The position numbers were made by a program, and so were the translations under genes. The notes below the pieces were generated by a model. That model saw only the letters and a list, made by a program, of their open reading frames with translations. It ran no database searches and was not told where the DNA came from. 64,000 bases of DNA from Caulobacter sp. CCUG 60055 (GTDB lineage: Bacteria; Pseudomonadota; Alphaproteobacteria; Caulobacterales; Caulobacteraceae): NCBI RefSeq assembly GCF_022750545.1, contig NZ_PUIC01000003.1:310001-374000 (forward strand), read 5' to 3'. Shown here piece by piece: positions 62,202 to 64,000 of the stretch (position 1 is its first letter; each line of letters begins with the position of its first letter).

Positions 62202-64000
62202 CTAACGCGCCGCCTCGCCGTCGGCGTCGACGACGCGGACCTCGCCGAGGTTCAGGCCGCGCACCGTCTTCTCGATCCTGGCCCGGTCGCCGACCACGAT
62301 CCACGCCGTCTCGTCGGGCCTCACCATCGTCCGCGCCGCGCGCGCCACGTCGGCGACGGTCAGGGCCCGGACCGCCTGCGGGTAGCGGTCGTAGTGGTCG
62401 GCCGGCAGGCCCAGCAGCACCATCTGGCCCAGCGATCCGCGCACGGCGGCGGCGGTCTCCCAATAGCCGGGCAGGGTGCGGATCAGGTCGTCCTTGGCCT
62501 TTTGCAGTTCGTCGGCGGTGGGCGGCGACGCGCCGACCACGTCGGCCAGCTCGCGGCGGACCTCGGCCAGGGATTCGCCGGTCTTGTCGGTCTGCACCGG
62601 CGCATAGGCCCCGAAGCCGCGCGGCCCGGCCGAGCCGAGGGTGAAGCTGGAGGCGCCGTAGGACCAGTGCTTGGCCTCGCGCAGGTTCATGTTCAGGCGC
62701 GAGACGAAGGCGCCGCCGAAGATGTCGTTGAAGGCCTCGATCGCCGGCTCGTCGGCCTCGTTGCGCGGCGGGGCCGGATTGACCGCCAGGATCACCGACT
62801 GCTCGGCGCCGGGCTTGTCGACCAGATAGACCACGCGACGCGACGGCGCGGCCGCCGGGGCGGCCGGGCGGGCCGCCGGCGCCGGCGGCCGCCAGCCGCC
62901 GAAGCGGGCCTCCAGCTTGGGCAGCATGGCCTCCAGGGTGGTGTCGCCGACGACCAGGATCGCGGCCTCCTGCGGCTTGACGTGGGCGGCGTAGAAGTCC
63001 TCGACGTCCTTGCGCTCCAGGCCGGTCACCGACGCCTCCGTGGCCAGGCGCCCCAGCGGGTGGGACTGGCCGAAGACCACGGCGGGGGCCAGGCGGAAGG
63101 CGACGCTCTCCGGGCTTTCCCGCTGCCGCCTCAGGTCGGCCAGGGTCAGGGCCTTGACCCGGTCGAAGTCGTCCTGGCGGAAGGCGGGGCTGAGGGCGAC
63201 GTCGGCCAGAAGGTCGAGCGAGGGGTCGAGGCGCGCGGTCAGCGCGGCCAGCGACACCGTCGAGCGGAACGCGCCGGCCTCGGCGCTCAGCGCCGCGCCC
63301 AGCTCGCTCTGCCGTCGGCTGAGGGCCAGGGCGTCGCGGGCGCCGGCGCTCTCGTCCAGCATGGCGAAGGTCAGGTCGGCGAGCCCGGCCTTGCCGGCGG
63401 CGACGTCGCGCCGCCCAGTGTCGAACGACACCGACACCTGCACCGTCGGCGTGGCGTGGCGCTCGACCAGCAGCACGGCCATGCCGTTGGATAGCGTGGC
63501 GCGGCGCACCGGGTCGAAGCGCGGCGCGGCGATCTCGGCCGCCGCTGGCGGCTTGGAGCGGTCGGCGCCCGTGGCGGCCGGGGCGTAGTCGGGGAAGGGC
63601 GTCACCGTCAGCGAGAAGGCGCCGTCGCTCAGCCAGCGGCGGCCGGCGTCGCGCAGCTGCTCCGGCGTCGCCGTCCGCACCCGCTCCAGGCCCTGCTTGT
63701 AGGCGTCGGGCGAGCCGGCGAACACCTGGCTCTGGGCCAGGATGTCGGACTTGCCGCCGAAGCCGCCGATGCGCTCGGCCCCGCGCACGAAGGCGGCCAG
63801 CCGCGCCGTCTTGATCTTGGCCGCCTCGGCCGGCGTCGGCCCGTCGCGCAGCAGGCGGGCCATCTCCTCGTCGAGGGCCGCCTCCAGCCGGGCCGGATCG
63901 ACGCCCGGCTTGCCGGTCAGGGTGACGACGAACTGGCCGCCGATCTCGTTGCCGCTGACGGCCGCGCCGACCTCGGTGGCGATCTGGTCGCGATAGACCA
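62202..64000 (-). CDS. M16 family zinc protease, C-terminal part (5' end outside window)
   Basis: About 599 residues of a two-unit pitrilysin-type (M16) protein are visible; the frame stays open to the window edge. The visible part covers the end of the first M16 unit (GKPGVDPARLEAALDEEMARLL, then QSQVFAGSPDAYKQGLERVRTAT). The second unit follows: TLSNGMAVLLVERHATPTVQVSVSFDTG, VDKPGAEQSVILAVNPAPPR, FNDIFGGAFVSRLNMNLREAKHWSYGASS. The zinc motif HxxEH belongs to the first unit and lies outside the window, so activity cannot be judged; the second unit lacks it, as is normal. It probably degrades peptides in the periplasm. Confidence 0.88.
   Translation of the reverse strand, partial: VYRDQIATEVGAAVSGNEIGGQFVVTLTGKPGVDPARLEAALDEEMARLLRDGPTPAEAAKIKTARLAAFVRGAERIGGFGGKSDILAQSQVFAGSPDAYKQGLERVRTATPEQLRDAGRRWLSDGAFSLTVTPFPDYAPAATGADRSKPPAAAEIAAPRFDPVRRATLSNGMAVLLVERHATPTVQVSVSFDTGRRDVAAGKAGLADLTFAMLDESAGARDALALSRRQSELGAALSAEAGAFRSTVSLAALTARLDPSLDLLADVALSPAFRQDDFDRVKALTLADLRRQRESPESVAFRLAPAVVFGQSHPLGRLATEASVTGLERKDVEDFYAAHVKPQEAAILVVGDTTLEAMLPKLEARFGGWRPPAPAARPAAPAAAPSRRVVYLVDKPGAEQSVILAVNPAPPRNEADEPAIEAFNDIFGGAFVSRLNMNLREAKHWSYGASSFTLGSAGPRGFGAYAPVQTDKTGESLAEVRRELADVVGASPPTADELQKAKDDLIRTLPGYWETAAAVRGSLGQMVLLGLPADHYDRYPQAVRALTVADVARAARTMVRPDETAWIVVGDRARIEKTVRGLNLGEVRVVDADGEAAR

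Overview
The window is a GC-rich (roughly 70% G+C), gene-dense stretch of an alphaproteobacterial chromosome, most likely from Caulobacterales (Caulobacter/Phenylobacterium-like). The genus is inferred from gene content: a ChvI-ChvG-HprK-EIIA(Man)-HPr block, a full kdp operon with a KdpDE sensor pair, a large STN-type TonB-dependent receptor, a DUF2239 protein and XRE-cupin regulators. No marker in the window fixes the species. There are no phage, IS element, CRISPR or rRNA signatures; two tRNA genes (Ala-CGC and Arg-CCG) are present.

Layout. 1-2.9 kb: an MprF-like flippase fragment, a DUF2147 protein and a diiron-type metal-dependent hydrolase in one minus-strand run, divergent from a TetR regulator. 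2.9-10 kb: a minus-strand cell-surface signalling locus consisting of a FecI-like sigma factor, FecR, three paralogous small secreted proteins with four aligned cysteines, and an STN-domain TonB-dependent receptor. 10-15 kb: a MacAB-TolC-type efflux operon (ATPase, permease, outer-membrane factor, adaptor). 15.3-23.3 kb: kdpFABCDE, preceded by an extra 27-codon membrane ORF. 23.5-34.4 kb: housekeeping and accessory genes (aminotransferase, YggT/YggU, tRNA-Ala, a small membrane gene broken by an in-frame TAG, a CheW-chemoreceptor pair, an SDR-PCD-HAD operon, an orphan ModA, a candidate sRNA, DUF2239). 34.4-43.4 kb: a sialidase-like protein, an aminoglycoside/choline-kinase-like phosphotransferase, a YkvI-type membrane protein, a hybrid histidine kinase, an XRE-cupin regulator, a stand-alone protein resembling the N-terminal domain of class III lanthipeptide synthetases, and an exported protein. 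43.4-48 kb: a small XRE/hypothetical pair with an AT-rich divergent promoter, then a cytochrome b561-metallophosphatase-cupredoxin-ECF sigma-anti-sigma operon. 48-56.7 kb: an AsmA-like DUF748 protein, tRNA-Arg, an ABC ATPase, a zinc-finger protein, a PEP-mutase-family enzyme and DNA polymerase I. 56.7-64 kb: a conserved protein of unknown function, chvI-chvG-hprK-EIIA-HPr, and the C-terminal two-thirds of an M16 protease.

How the genes work together. Regulation and envelope functions dominate: potassium homeostasis (Kdp), two sigma/anti-sigma pairs, envelope-stress signalling (ChvGI) joined to the nitrogen-type PTS, export, and TonB-linked uptake. The most distinctive unit is the FecI-FecR-secreted trio-TonB receptor locus. 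The trio sits where a hemophore gene sits in Has-type systems, so a ligand-capture and surface-signalling role is a reasonable but untested hypothesis.
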